Origin: Pseudomonadota bacterium
GTDB lineage: Bacteria; Pseudomonadota; Gammaproteobacteria; Burkholderiales; Rhodocyclaceae
NCBI GenBank assembly: GCA_021811225.1
Contig: JAJZPJ010000018.1
Location: 1 to 22,695, forward strand
Length of the DNA stretch: 22,695 bases
Reading direction: 5' to 3'
Position numbers and translations under genes: made by a program. This document shows positions 7,565 to 14,873 of the stretch, in pieces. The notes under the pieces were generated by a model. It was given only the letters and a program-made list of their open reading frames with translations. It had not been told where the DNA came from and made no database searches. Numbering within the stretch: position 1 is the stretch's first letter; each line of letters opens with the position of its first letter.

Positions 7565-7825
7565 TTATCGGAGGGGCGCTTTTCCGGCAAGCGAGTTTCC
7601 ATCCGCGGCACACTCCGTGCCACCGCTGTTGCCGACCTGGAGCTCCAGGTCGGGCTGCGGCCGCACCGGCTTCGCCGCGGGCCGAAAAGCAGCGTGGTGG
7701 GGGTGGTGTTCGTGGCAATGGGCCGTCCCGTCGGCATGGACATGCCAGCCTCCGGCCTCGCGGCGGGGTCGCCAGGCCTGCTCGCCGGGCGCGGCGTTTT
7801 TATCGCAACCACAACCGTCACACAA
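7565..7825 (-). CDS. Small Cys/His-rich protein after cooC, putative nickel-binding accessory protein
   Basis: An 86-residue protein if translation starts at TTG 7825. That start is supported by AAGGAG eight bases upstream (7834-7839) and by its position inside the last codons of cooC (8-base overlap), a typical coupled arrangement. The N-terminus reads MCDGCGCDKN, a CxxCxC cluster. A His/Cys patch, WHVHADGTAHCHEHHPHH, follows at about 27-44. The rest is Pro/Ala-rich and low in structure, with one more Cys near 72. The layout recalls the metal-binding N-terminus of HypB (Cys motif plus H-x-H-x-D-G-T) but there is no GTPase domain. R. rubrum has cooT and cooJ (His-rich nickel chaperone) after cooC; this protein is in the same place but I do not recognise it as either. 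Nickel delivery to CooS is inferred from position and composition. Confidence 0.6.
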   Translation of the reverse strand: MCDGCGCDKNAAPGEQAWRPRREAGGWHVHADGTAHCHEHHPHHAAFRPAAKPVRPQPDLELQVGNSGGTECAADGNSLAGKAPLR

Positions 7826-8636
7826 AACTCTGGCTCCTTTCCTCGGTCCGTCTGGTGCCGGCCAGCGCGCTTTCGATCCGCTCGGCGATGGCGGCAATAT
7901 CCGTCGCCAACTGCCGATCGAGCCCGTACAAGACCTGCCCGCTGCGGTCGGCCGCGACCGCAGCGGGCGAAGCGTCGAGGCAGCCGATCAATGGTATGCC
8001 AGGTGAATTTTCCGAGAAGAAGCGCCGGTCGGCCTCGCTGCCCGTCTTGTTGCCGACCAGCAGCAGCCTCTCGATGCCGATATCCGCAGCCAGCGCCCTG
8101 ATCTGCGCCACCGTGCGCATGCTGCGGTGGGTCGGCTCCGCCACCGCCAGCATCACATCCACGGCTTCCGCAGTCCCCCGCCCCAGATGCTCGACGCCGG
8201 CATAGAGATCAAGCAGGACGACCTCGTGGCGTTGCAGCATGACATGCCGCACCAGTTGCTTGAGCAGCGTGCTCGCCGGGCAGATGCAGCCGGCGCCGCC
8301 CTGCTGCACGGCACCCAGCAGCAGCAGCCGGATGCCGTTGTGCTCCTGGGAAAACCGCTCCGGCAGGTCGCTCACCCGCGGGTTGAGCTTGAAGAAATTG
8401 CCCGCCGCCTCGCCCAGGCTCGATCCGGTGCGTTCGGCGATCAGCTCCCGCATTTCCGCGATGGGCGTGAGTTCGAGCAACTTGTCCGCCGGGAAGCCCA
8501 GCGCCGGGCCGAGGCAGGGGGATGGGTCGGCATCGATGGCCAGCACCGCTCGCCCCCGCGCCGCATAGTGGCAGGCCAGCAGGCTGGTCAGCGTGGTCTT
8601 GCCGACGCCGCCCTTGCCGGTGATGGCGATCTTCAT
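7818..8636 (-). CDS. cooC: CO dehydrogenase nickel-insertion ATPase CooC
   Basis: A 272-residue MinD/ParA-type ATPase that drives nickel insertion into the C-cluster of CooS. The deviant Walker A motif is ITGKGGVGKTT (residues 5-15). The Cys117-x-Cys119 pair in GAGCICP is the metal-binding site characteristic of CooC, where the dimer binds Ni or Zn. Further family marks are AIDADPSPCLGPALG and VVLLDLYAGVEHLGRGTA. Its ATG overlaps the stop of the upstream oxidoreductase (ATGA at 8633-8636), and its end overlaps the Cys/His-rich gene. It is part of the cooF-cooS operon. Confidence is high because motif set and context agree. Confidence 0.93.
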   Translation of the reverse strand: MKIAITGKGGVGKTTLTSLLACHYAARGRAVLAIDADPSPCLGPALGFPADKLLELTPIAEMRELIAERTGSSLGEAAGNFFKLNPRVSDLPERFSQEHNGIRLLLLGAVQQGGAGCICPASTLLKQLVRHVMLQRHEVVLLDLYAGVEHLGRGTAEAVDVMLAVAEPTHRSMRTVAQIRALAADIGIERLLLVGNKTGSEADRRFFSENSPGIPLIGCLDASPAAVAADRSGQVLYGLDRQLATDIAAIAERIESALAGTRRTEERSQSFV

Positions 8637-9883
8637 GCCGCCCGCCGTATCGGCAATGGCGGCCGCGGCACCAGGCGGCCGTAGCCGAAACCGGGAGACA
8701 GCAGCTCGCTCTCGAAGGAGCCTACATCGACGCCCTTGTTCATCAGTCCGTGGTACAGCCCGGTCGCATTCACGTCGCCGAAGAATTGCGCGCCGACCAC
8801 CTTGCCGCCGGCGAGGCTCAGCTTCTTCAGGATACCGTTGCCGGCATAGCGCAGGCTGCGTTCGCCCGTGGAACTGCCGAATGAGACGACCGGCAGGTCG
8901 AAGATGCGCACCACGTTGATACCGTCGAGCCCGCGATAACTGCGGGTGCGCGCCGCCACCATGTTGCCGCCGGCGATGCGGCCGCCATTGACGGCGTTGG
9001 GCCAGATCGGCAGCACGCGGTGCTTGCCCTGGCGATCAAGGGCTTCGACGATGTCGCCGGCGGCATAGACATCCGGCTGACTGGTTTCCATGAACTCGTT
9101 CGCCAGGATTCCGGTCGCCGTGGCGATGCCGCTGCCGGCCAGCAGCGAGAGATCGGGGCGCACGCCGGCTGCACAGACGACGAGATCGCAGGAAATTTCC
9201 CGCCCGCCGGCACGCACCGCGGCAACGCCGGCCTGGCCGCCGAGCACGGCTTGGGCCGGGCTGTTGAGGCGCACGGCGACGCCGTGATCGCGCAGCCGCG
9301 TCTCCACCAGCGCCGCCATCTCCGCGTCCAGCATCTGCGGCAGCACCTGGCCGAGCGCCTCCACCACGGTCACCGCCAAACCACGCCGCACCAGGGCCTG
9401 GGCGGCCTCCAGGCCGATGAAGCCGGAGCCAATGACCACGGCGCGACGCGCCGCGGCCAAGCGGGCGACGATGCCGTCGGCATCGGCGAGGGTCTTCAGG
9501 GCGAACACGCCCGGCGTGTCGGCGAGGCCGGGAATGGGCGGCATGACGGCACGCGCCCCGGCGGCGATGAACAACCTATCGTAGGCCACCAGGGTGGCGC
9601 CCGCGCCGCCGCCGACCGTCACTTGCCGCGCCTCCGTGTCGATGGCCGTCGCCGGCCGACCGAACAAGGTGGTGATGTCCCTGTCGCGGTAGAAGCGCCC
9701 GTCGCGCAGGAACAGGTGCGCGCGCGGCACGCTGGCTTCCACGTACTCGGCCAGGGGACAGGGCGAATAGAAGGGCACCGCTTCCTTCGAAATCATCGTG
9801 ATCCCGCAATCCCCGTCGAGTTCGCGCGCCGCCTCGGCGGCGGCGACCGCCGCCGGGCCGTTGCCGATGATGACGATCTTCAT
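8633..9883 (-). CDS. CODH-associated FAD/NAD(P)-dependent oxidoreductase
   Basis: A 416-residue flavoprotein of the pyridine-nucleotide-disulphide oxidoreductase superfamily. It has an N-terminal FAD motif IGNGPAAVAAAEA (6-18), an NAD(P) motif VVIGSGFIGLEAA in the middle, and the C-terminal FAD motif VYAAGDIVEA. Cys42 in FYSPCPLAEY occupies the place of the redox cysteine of NADH oxidase/peroxidase and CoA-disulphide reductase. The gene starts 10 bp after cooS and overlaps cooC by four bases, so it is a core operon member. Similar flavoproteins accompany some CooS/CooF pairs and are thought to take electrons from CooF to NAD(P) or to oxidants. Here that role is inferred: CO oxidation linked to NAD(P)H formation or to peroxide/oxygen defence. 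The ribosome-binding site is weak. Confidence 0.85.
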   Translation of the reverse strand: MKIVIIGNGPAAVAAAEAARELDGDCGITMISKEAVPFYSPCPLAEYVEASVPRAHLFLRDGRFYRDRDITTLFGRPATAIDTEARQVTVGGGAGATLVAYDRLFIAAGARAVMPPIPGLADTPGVFALKTLADADGIVARLAAARRAVVIGSGFIGLEAAQALVRRGLAVTVVEALGQVLPQMLDAEMAALVETRLRDHGVAVRLNSPAQAVLGGQAGVAAVRAGGREISCDLVVCAAGVRPDLSLLAGSGIATATGILANEFMETSQPDVYAAGDIVEALDRQGKHRVLPIWPNAVNGGRIAGGNMVAARTRSYRGLDGINVVRIFDLPVVSFGSSTGERSLRYAGNGILKKLSLAGGKVVGAQFFGDVNATGLYHGLMNKGVDVGSFESELLSPGFGYGRLVPRPPLPIRRAA

Positions 9884-9893
9884 AGCGGCGCTT

Positions 9894-11792
9894 TCACAGG
9901 CCCAGCGCGGCGCGCTTTTCCTTGATGATCGCGACCACGCCGGCCGCGGCCTTCTTCGGATCGCACTCGACGAAGACCTTGGCCCCGGTGATATTGACCA
10001 GGTCCTCGGTCAGTACCTTGGTCACCGACTGGCTGCCGAGTATGCGCGGCGCCGGGGCCACGTGCAGCGGCGTGCCCAGGGCGAGGAAGGAGCAGCCGAT
10101 GGAAATGGCCTTCTCCTGCACCAGTTCCGGGGCCGAACCCACCGCGGGCAGTTGGCTGATTTTTACGCCGAGGCGACCGGCCACCGCGCCGAGCAGGTCG
10201 ACGATGCGCGAATTATCGACGCAGGAGCCCATGTGCCACACCGGCGGCAGCGGCCCGCCCAGACCGGCGGCCTGCCCCAGCGCGGTGAGCACCGCCTTGA
10301 GGCCATCGCCGCAGTACTTGCCGGTCGCCTCCGAAGTGAGCAAGCCGTCCTGGGCGCAAATATGGGCGATGCAGCCGGTAGCCACCACCAGCACATTGTT
10401 TGCCAGCAGCGCCTTGATCATTTCCTCGGTCATGGCGCCGTCGCGGAACTTGATGCTGGCGCAGCCGACGATGCCGGCGAAGCCGAGGATGTTGCCGTTG
10501 GCGACATTGTCGATCACCGGCTTGAGCGGGTCTTTCGCATCCACCTTGGAGAGGATGCCGACGATGGCTTCGAGCGAGAGCCCGGCTACGGCCGTGGTCT
10601 TGAGCTGCGGAATATGTACCGCCTTGCCCTTGCGCTTGGCGAAGGCCTCGATGCCGGCGCGGACGATTTCCTGCGCGCTCTCATCGGCGTGATGCGGTTC
10701 GAATTCGATGTGCCGCGCACCCGGGATATGCACCATCTCGTCGGTGGTGATGAAGGCGGTGTCGAAGCACTTGGCCAGTTGCGGCAGCGACGGCCAGATG
10801 CACTGGATATCCACAATCATGCAATCGACCGCGCCGGTAGCCAGGATCAGTTCCGACTGCGCATTGTGCGCCGCCAGCGGCACGCCGTGGCGCATGCTCA
10901 GTTCGTTGCCGGTGCAGCACACGCCGACGAGGTTGATGCGCTCGGCGCCGGCGGCCACCGCCTCCTTGTCCAGCTTGCCCGCCCACTCCAAGATTTTTTC
11001 GGAGAGCACCGGATTGTGGCCATGCACGGCGATATTGACGCTGTTTTCCTCGAGCACGCCGACATTGGATTCGACCGTCGTCACCTGCGGCGTGCCGAAA
11101 AGGATGTCCTGGACGTCGGTGCACAGGGCGAGCCCGCTCCAGCCGTCGACCAGGCCAATTTTCAGGGTGCGCAGCAGCAGGGTGACGGGATCGGCGTCGT
11201 TGCCCATGGACGAGGCGTGCATCGCCGTCTCGATTTCGTTGTGCGGGTTGGAGTAGGTGAGGCCGAGCTTCTCCCACATTTCCCGCTCCATGGCCGGGGC
11301 GCGCTTGCTCAGCCAGTTGTTGGGCTTGTTGTCCTGGCGCCCGAAATCCTGCAAGGCGATATCCACCAGTTCCCGGCACACCTGCTTGGCCGAGCGGCCT
11401 TCGACAGCCAGACCGAAAACCTTGCCCAGTGCGAACACCCGATCCTCGCCGCGGATCTCGTAGGGCGCCTCGCCGTCGAGCGCGTCGCGCAGGGTGATGA
11501 GCAGATGGCGGGCATGGCCGACATGGGAGGAGGCGCCGCCGGTGGCCTCGCGCAGCAGGTTGCGCGCCACCATGGTGTCGGGGGAGAGGCCGCACACGCC
11601 CTTCTTCGGACCCTCGCCAAAGGGGTCGATGCGGCACGGCCCCATGTAGCAGATGCGGCAGCAGGTGCCCAGCTCGCCGAAGCCGCATTGCGGCTTCATC
11701 GCGGCGAGACGGTCGCGGCCCGTTTCCAGGCCCTTGCTGCGGGCGATTTCCAGCAGTTGTTTTTCGGCAACGGGGGTGACGACGTTATTCAT
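9894..11792 (-). CDS. cooS: Anaerobic Ni-Fe carbon monoxide dehydrogenase catalytic subunit CooS
   Basis: A 632-residue catalytic subunit that oxidises CO with water to CO2, two protons and two electrons. All cluster ligands are visible. D-cluster: Cys36 and Cys44. B-cluster: Cys45, Cys48, Cys53 and Cys67 in the CCRICYMGPCRI region. C-cluster (Ni-Fe): a histidine of HGHNP (257-261), Cys292 (VCCTGNE), Cys331 (DIQCIWP), Cys444 (IVGCAS), Cys474 (ATGCIAH) and Cys524 (MGSCVDNS). Spacing follows the known CooS structures. The ATG at 11792 is chosen because it overlaps the cooF stop (ATGA) and has GGGAGG about eight bases upstream; an in-frame start 30 bases earlier lies inside cooF and lacks this. 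Length and ligands indicate a functional bacterial monofunctional CODH, not the acetyl-CoA synthase type. Confidence 0.97.
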   Translation of the reverse strand: MNNVVTPVAEKQLLEIARSKGLETGRDRLAAMKPQCGFGELGTCCRICYMGPCRIDPFGEGPKKGVCGLSPDTMVARNLLREATGGASSHVGHARHLLITLRDALDGEAPYEIRGEDRVFALGKVFGLAVEGRSAKQVCRELVDIALQDFGRQDNKPNNWLSKRAPAMEREMWEKLGLTYSNPHNEIETAMHASSMGNDADPVTLLLRTLKIGLVDGWSGLALCTDVQDILFGTPQVTTVESNVGVLEENSVNIAVHGHNPVLSEKILEWAGKLDKEAVAAGAERINLVGVCCTGNELSMRHGVPLAAHNAQSELILATGAVDCMIVDIQCIWPSLPQLAKCFDTAFITTDEMVHIPGARHIEFEPHHADESAQEIVRAGIEAFAKRKGKAVHIPQLKTTAVAGLSLEAIVGILSKVDAKDPLKPVIDNVANGNILGFAGIVGCASIKFRDGAMTEEMIKALLANNVLVVATGCIAHICAQDGLLTSEATGKYCGDGLKAVLTALGQAAGLGGPLPPVWHMGSCVDNSRIVDLLGAVAGRLGVKISQLPAVGSAPELVQEKAISIGCSFLALGTPLHVAPAPRILGSQSVTKVLTEDLVNITGAKVFVECDPKKAAAGVVAIIKEKRAALGL

Positions 11793-12355
11793 TTCCGCAT
11801 TCCTCCCTTCTGACTTCTCCACAAATCGACGTTGCCGGCAATGCGGGCAGCGGCCATGCCGGCTGCGCTCATGGCGGTGGCCTGGCGCCGGTGGGCGGCC
11901 AGTTCTTCCGGGGTCGCGTAAATCATGGCCCGCGTCGGGCAGGCGGCGACGCAGGCCGGGTCTTCACCGCGCGCCGTCCTGTCCGGGCAGCGGTCGCACT
12001 TGTGCGCCTTCTTCGCCACCGGATCGGCGCTGACGCCGCCGAAGGGGCAGACCATGACGCACATCCAGCAGCCGATGCACTTGCTCTCATCGACATAGAC
12101 GGCGTTCGTCACCGCGTTGCGGGTCATCGCGCCCATCGGGCAGGCGGCGATGCAGGCGGCGTCCTCGCAATGCAGGCAGCGCGCCGGGTAGCTGTACGCG
12201 CCGGCGTTCTCGACGCGCACCCGCGGCCGCGGCCGCGGGCTTTCGGCGATGGCGCCGAACAGGCTCTTGGCCTGGGAGTGCTCGACTGCGCAGGCGATCT
12301 CGCAGCCCTTGCAGGCAACGCATTTCTCGATGAAGGTGAAAATGGCTTTTTCCAC
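11789..12355 (-). CDS. cooF: CO dehydrogenase iron-sulfur electron-transfer subunit CooF
   Basis: A 188-residue ferredoxin-like protein carrying electrons from CooS. Sixteen cysteines make four [4Fe-4S] motifs: Cys12/15/18/22, Cys60/63/68/72, Cys93/96/99/103 and Cys120/123/135/139, the usual four-cluster pattern of CooF and related HycB/DmsB proteins. A Pro-Arg repeat (PRPRPR near 40-46) is encoded by a 20-bp GC palindrome at 12220-12239. The start is GTG at 12355 with GGAGGAGG a few bases upstream. It is the first gene of the CODH operon, with divergent rcoM upstream. Its acceptor is not obvious: the adjacent FAD/NAD protein is the best candidate, because no CO-linked hydrogenase is encoded in the window. 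Confidence 0.93.
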   Translation of the reverse strand: MEKAIFTFIEKCVACKGCEIACAVEHSQAKSLFGAIAESPRPRPRVRVENAGAYSYPARCLHCEDAACIAACPMGAMTRNAVTNAVYVDESKCIGCWMCVMVCPFGGVSADPVAKKAHKCDRCPDRTARGEDPACVAACPTRAMIYATPEELAAHRRQATAMSAAGMAAARIAGNVDLWRSQKGGMRK

Positions 12356-12478
12356 TCGTCCTCCTCCCGTAACGTGGGCATCTCGCGTCCCGTGCCGACC
12401 GGAGATCGCGGTGCCCCTCGGTTGATTGTCCAGCCGGGATGTTCATCATCGCCCCGGCCGTGGTACTGTCTCCGCATC

Positions 12479-12507
12479 AATATATTGCATTAGTGCCTAG
12501 CCGGAAA
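12479..12507 (-). promoter_or_regulatory. Candidate cooF operon promoter
   Basis: On the minus strand TATATT at 12484-12479 is a five-of-six -10 match. TTTCCG at 12507-12502, 17 bp upstream, is a poor -35, as expected for a promoter that needs an activator. Transcription would start near 12472, leaving a leader of about 115 bases before cooF. The -10 lies in the 10-bp palindrome CAATATATTG (12478-12487), so a divergent -10 for rcoM could overlap it. The triplet repeats lie directly upstream of the -35. Confidence 0.4.
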
Positions 12508-12516
12508 CCGCAATTT

Positions 12517-12576
12517 CGCGAACAGCGGAATTGGCGCACGAACGGGGGAACGGCTTCCCGAACCGCGGCGGAAGCG
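12517..12576. repeat. Three direct repeats at exact 20-bp period: candidate RcoM operator
   Basis: CGCGAACAGCGG (12517-12528), CACGAACGGGGG (12537-12548) and CCCGAACCGCGG (12557-12568) fit the consensus CNCGAACNGNGG, each starting exactly 20 bp after the last. The array lies in the 260-bp region between cooF and rcoM, upstream of the proposed cooF promoter. From memory, purified RcoM from Burkholderia xenovorans protects regions with three direct-repeat sites about 21 bp apart; LytTR proteins in general bind direct repeats two helical turns apart. The repeat is seen directly; the role as operator is inference, and the 20-bp rather than 21-bp period is a difference. Confidence 0.5.
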
Positions 12577-12615
12577 GTCGACCGGAGGAGCGCCAGCATC
12601 GGGGGAGGAACGGAT

Positions 12616-13341
12616 ATGTCCCAGCAGCAGCACATCCTGAACCGACTGCCGATCGGCCTGGTGATGCTCGACCGCGATCACCGCGTGCTCAGCTTCAGCG
12701 GCACCGCGGAGGCGGTCCTGGGCGCGGAGCGCTTGCGCGGAAGTCTGGGCAAGACCATACAGTCGGTGCACTCCGAGCACTCCCGCAGCAAGATCGATTG
12801 GCTGCTGCAGCAGTCCCACAATGAGGGCGCGTCCGGCTACGCCTCGATGCTCATCAACGTGCCGGACACGGTGCTGCAACTGCGCATGATCCGGCTTCAC
12901 GATGCCGACGGGATCAGCGGCTATTGCCTGATCCTCTACGACATCACCGACCTGACCTCGCACCCGCCGAATCGGGAACCGGCCGGCGGAGGCAGCCCGG
13001 CCGGCCGCAGCCTTTTCAAGCTGCCGGTGTCCATGCATGGCCGCATCGCATTATTGGACATCGACGAGGTGGCATTCCTTCGCGCCGAGGGACACCACAC
13101 CCAGGTCTGCGCTGACGGCAAGCACTATTTCTGCAACCTGTCCTTGAGCCAGCTGGAGCCACGCCTGCCGCAGGATCGCTTCGTACGGGTCCATCGCAGC
13201 TACATCATCAACCTCGCCCATGCGAGCGCAGTACTCCGCCACGACGAGCAGTTCGTGATTTCCATGGCGGGGAACACCGAGGAGAAAATTCCGGTCAGCC
13301 GGGCCAACGTGCCGCACCTGCGCCAGGTGCTCGGCGTGTGA
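12616..13341 (+). CDS. rcoM: RcoM-type CO-sensing transcription factor (haem PAS + LytTR)
   Basis: A 241-residue single-component regulator. Residues ~1-112 form a PAS domain (LPIGLVMLDRDHRVLSFSGT at 11-30), followed by a linker rich in Pro/Gly. The LytTR DNA-binding domain covers ~135-241, with EVAFLRAEGHHTQV and RFVRVHRSYIINL as its signature. His52, in VHSEHSRSKIDWLL, aligns with the haem-ligand histidine (His74) of B. xenovorans RcoM. Met78 in SMLINVP is the best candidate for the second ligand (Met104 there), but the alignment is by eye. The ATG at 12616 has GGGGGAGGAA five bases upstream; an in-frame extension to 12439 runs through the promoter region and is rejected. Divergent orientation from cooF-cooS supports control of that operon by CO. 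Confidence 0.88.
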   Translation: MSQQQHILNRLPIGLVMLDRDHRVLSFSGTAEAVLGAERLRGSLGKTIQSVHSEHSRSKIDWLLQQSHNEGASGYASMLINVPDTVLQLRMIRLHDADGISGYCLILYDITDLTSHPPNREPAGGGSPAGRSLFKLPVSMHGRIALLDIDEVAFLRAEGHHTQVCADGKHYFCNLSLSQLEPRLPQDRFVRVHRSYIINLAHASAVLRHDEQFVISMAGNTEEKIPVSRANVPHLRQVLGV

Positions 13342-13364
13342 GTTCCCCGACGGAACCGGGATCA

Positions 13365-13412
13365 GGGCGCGGACGCCCACCCGATCAGCCTCAGCAAGTC
13401 TTCGCCGAAGAC
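13365..13412. terminator. Two small hairpins between convergent rcoM and hoxJ
   Basis: The 131-bp convergent gap holds GGGCG-CGGA-CGCCC (13365-13378) and GTCTTC-GCC-GAAGAC (13398-13412), short perfect hairpins. Neither is followed by a T-run in either direction, so at best they assist bidirectional or Rho-dependent termination. Nothing else is recognised in this gap. Confidence 0.3.
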
Positions 13413-13472
13413 ATCCGCCTTTCCCAGACAGCGTAACGATTTCAATGGCAGCATTCTTGGGCAAGCGCTACG

Positions 13473-14873
13473 CTAGCCGGCGAGCGGTAAACGGATGCTG
13501 AACAAGGCGCCGCCGTCCGGATGGTTGGCGGCGCCCAGGGAACCGCCGTGGCGCTCGACGATGCCGTAGCTGATCGCCAGGCCCAGACCGGTGCCCTTGC
13601 CGACCGGCTTGGTGGTGAAGAACGGATCGAATATTCGCGCGAGATTCTCGTCGCTGATGCCCGGTCCGTTGTCGTGGAATTCGATCGCGACGCCGCCGTC
13701 CTGGCTGCGGCCGGTGATGGTCAGGCGCGCATCGTTGCGCTCGCCCGTGGCGTCGCAGGCGTTTTGCACCAGATTCATCACCACCTGCTGCAGCTGACCG
13801 GGCGAGCCGACGACCGGGAGCTCCGGCGGCAGTTCCAGATCGACGGCAAATCCGTCGCCCCGGATCTTGGCCACCCAGTGCACGGCCCGCTCGATCACCG
13901 CTACCAGATCGAAGCGCGATTGCTCGTCGCGATCGAGGGCCGAGAAGCGCTTCAGGCTGTCGACGATGTCGCGGGTGCGCTGGGCGCCCTCGACGGTGCC
14001 CTCGATCAGCGGCGGCAGATCCTCGACGATGCGGTCGATGCGCAGTTCATGGCGCAGCGCCTCGAGTTGCTCAGCGTCGAGCGGACGATGCACGGCGTCG
14101 AGGTAGCGGTGCAGCCGCTCCGCGTAGCGCTTCAAAGCGACGACGTTGCCGAGCACGAAGCTGATCGGATTGTTGAGTTCGTGGGCGACGCCGGCGACCA
14201 GGCGGCCCAGGGACGCCATCTTTTCCGAGTGCAGCAACTGCTGCTGGGTGCGCTTCAGGTCTTCGTGCGCCTGGCGCAGCGCCTGGTAGGCGCGGCGCAG
14301 CTCGCCCACCGGCCGGCCGGTCACCACCACCCCGAGCAGCTTGCCGACGTTGGAAAAGCGCGGCGTGCAGTTCACCGAGACCGGCACGCTGGCGCCGTCG
14401 GCGGTGGACAGCTGCAGCTCGCAATCGTGCAGCGCCTCGCCGCCGTGGCCGGCGAAATAATGCTGCGACTGCTGCCGCGAGGCTTCGTCGGCGAGCAATT
14501 CGAAGATCCCCCGCCCCTTCAGTTCGCGCTCCGTCTTTCCGGTCAGCGCCAGCAGGGACTGGTTGACGTCCTCGATGACGCCGGCGCGGTCGCAGACGAT
14601 CAGGATGTCCGACATCGAGGTCAGCACGCTCATGATGAAATGCTGCGATTCCTCGAGCGCGGCATTCTTGTCTTCGAGCGCGACCTCGTATTCGAGCAGG
14701 TCGTGATAGACCTCGTCCATCTTCTGGATCACGTCGATCCAGACATGCTCGCCGGCGGCGGCGCCGGTCGATGCCGCGAGCGCCTCCAGCATCTGCGTCG
14801 AGGCGCTCGCGGGCTCGCGCCCCGGCTTTCCGGAACCGGGCATTTCAGAGTCCCCGCTCGAGTGCGCCGGCAT
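13473..14873 (-). CDS. hoxJ: HoxJ/HupT-like PAS sensor histidine kinase of the H2-sensing system
   Basis: A cytoplasmic kinase of 466 residues without membrane helices. A PAS domain (~75-190) is followed by a coiled region (LRQAHEDLKRTQQQLLHSEK). The dimerisation/phospho-acceptor H-box has His231 in GVAHELNNPISFV. The ATPase domain has N-box VMNLVQNACDAT, G1 box DNGPGI and G2 box GKGTGLGL, all intact. In Ralstonia the regulatory hydrogenase HoxBC relays H2 presence to HoxJ, which controls HoxA. It is the last gene of the hyp-hox block, 52 bp after hoxC. The start is uncertain: ATG 14873 lacks a ribosome-binding site. ATG 14843 (456 residues) lies one base after the stop of a short ORF with a strong site, so coupled initiation there is plausible. 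Confidence 0.88.
   Translation of the reverse strand: MPAHSSGDSEMPGSGKPGREPASASTQMLEALAASTGAAAGEHVWIDVIQKMDEVYHDLLEYEVALEDKNAALEESQHFIMSVLTSMSDILIVCDRAGVIEDVNQSLLALTGKTERELKGRGIFELLADEASRQQSQHYFAGHGGEALHDCELQLSTADGASVPVSVNCTPRFSNVGKLLGVVVTGRPVGELRRAYQALRQAHEDLKRTQQQLLHSEKMASLGRLVAGVAHELNNPISFVLGNVVALKRYAERLHRYLDAVHRPLDAEQLEALRHELRIDRIVEDLPPLIEGTVEGAQRTRDIVDSLKRFSALDRDEQSRFDLVAVIERAVHWVAKIRGDGFAVDLELPPELPVVGSPGQLQQVVMNLVQNACDATGERNDARLTITGRSQDGGVAIEFHDNGPGISDENLARIFDPFFTTKPVGKGTGLGLAISYGIVERHGGSLGAANHPDGGALFSIRLPLAG

Noticed and set aside
7474..7823. Alternative overlapping frame starting at GTG at the cooC stop
   Set aside because: It begins MTVVVAIKTPRP and has no motif. The neighbouring frame with the TTG start fits the ribosome-binding site and has a coherent Cys/His pattern.
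7565..7825. Identification of the Cys/His-rich protein as HypB
   Set aside because: Only the metal-binding style of N-terminus is similar. No P-loop or GTPase motifs follow in any of the three frames down to the nickel permease, so a frameshifted HypB is not supported.
9798..11813. 671-codon open frame on the plus strand opposite cooS and its neighbour
   Set aside because: It mirrors the codon pattern of cooS on the other strand in GC-rich DNA, has low-complexity composition and no recognisable domain. CooS with all metal ligands is certain on the minus strand.
12220..12239. 20-bp GC palindrome (three overlapping CCGCGG units) in cooF
   Set aside because: It encodes the Pro-Arg repeat of CooF and is readily explained by codon repetition in GC-rich DNA; no regulatory meaning can be supported.
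12439..12615. In-frame upstream extension of rcoM
   Set aside because: It would translate through the promoter and repeat region, has no similarity to PAS proteins, and the ATG at 12616 has a far better ribosome-binding site.
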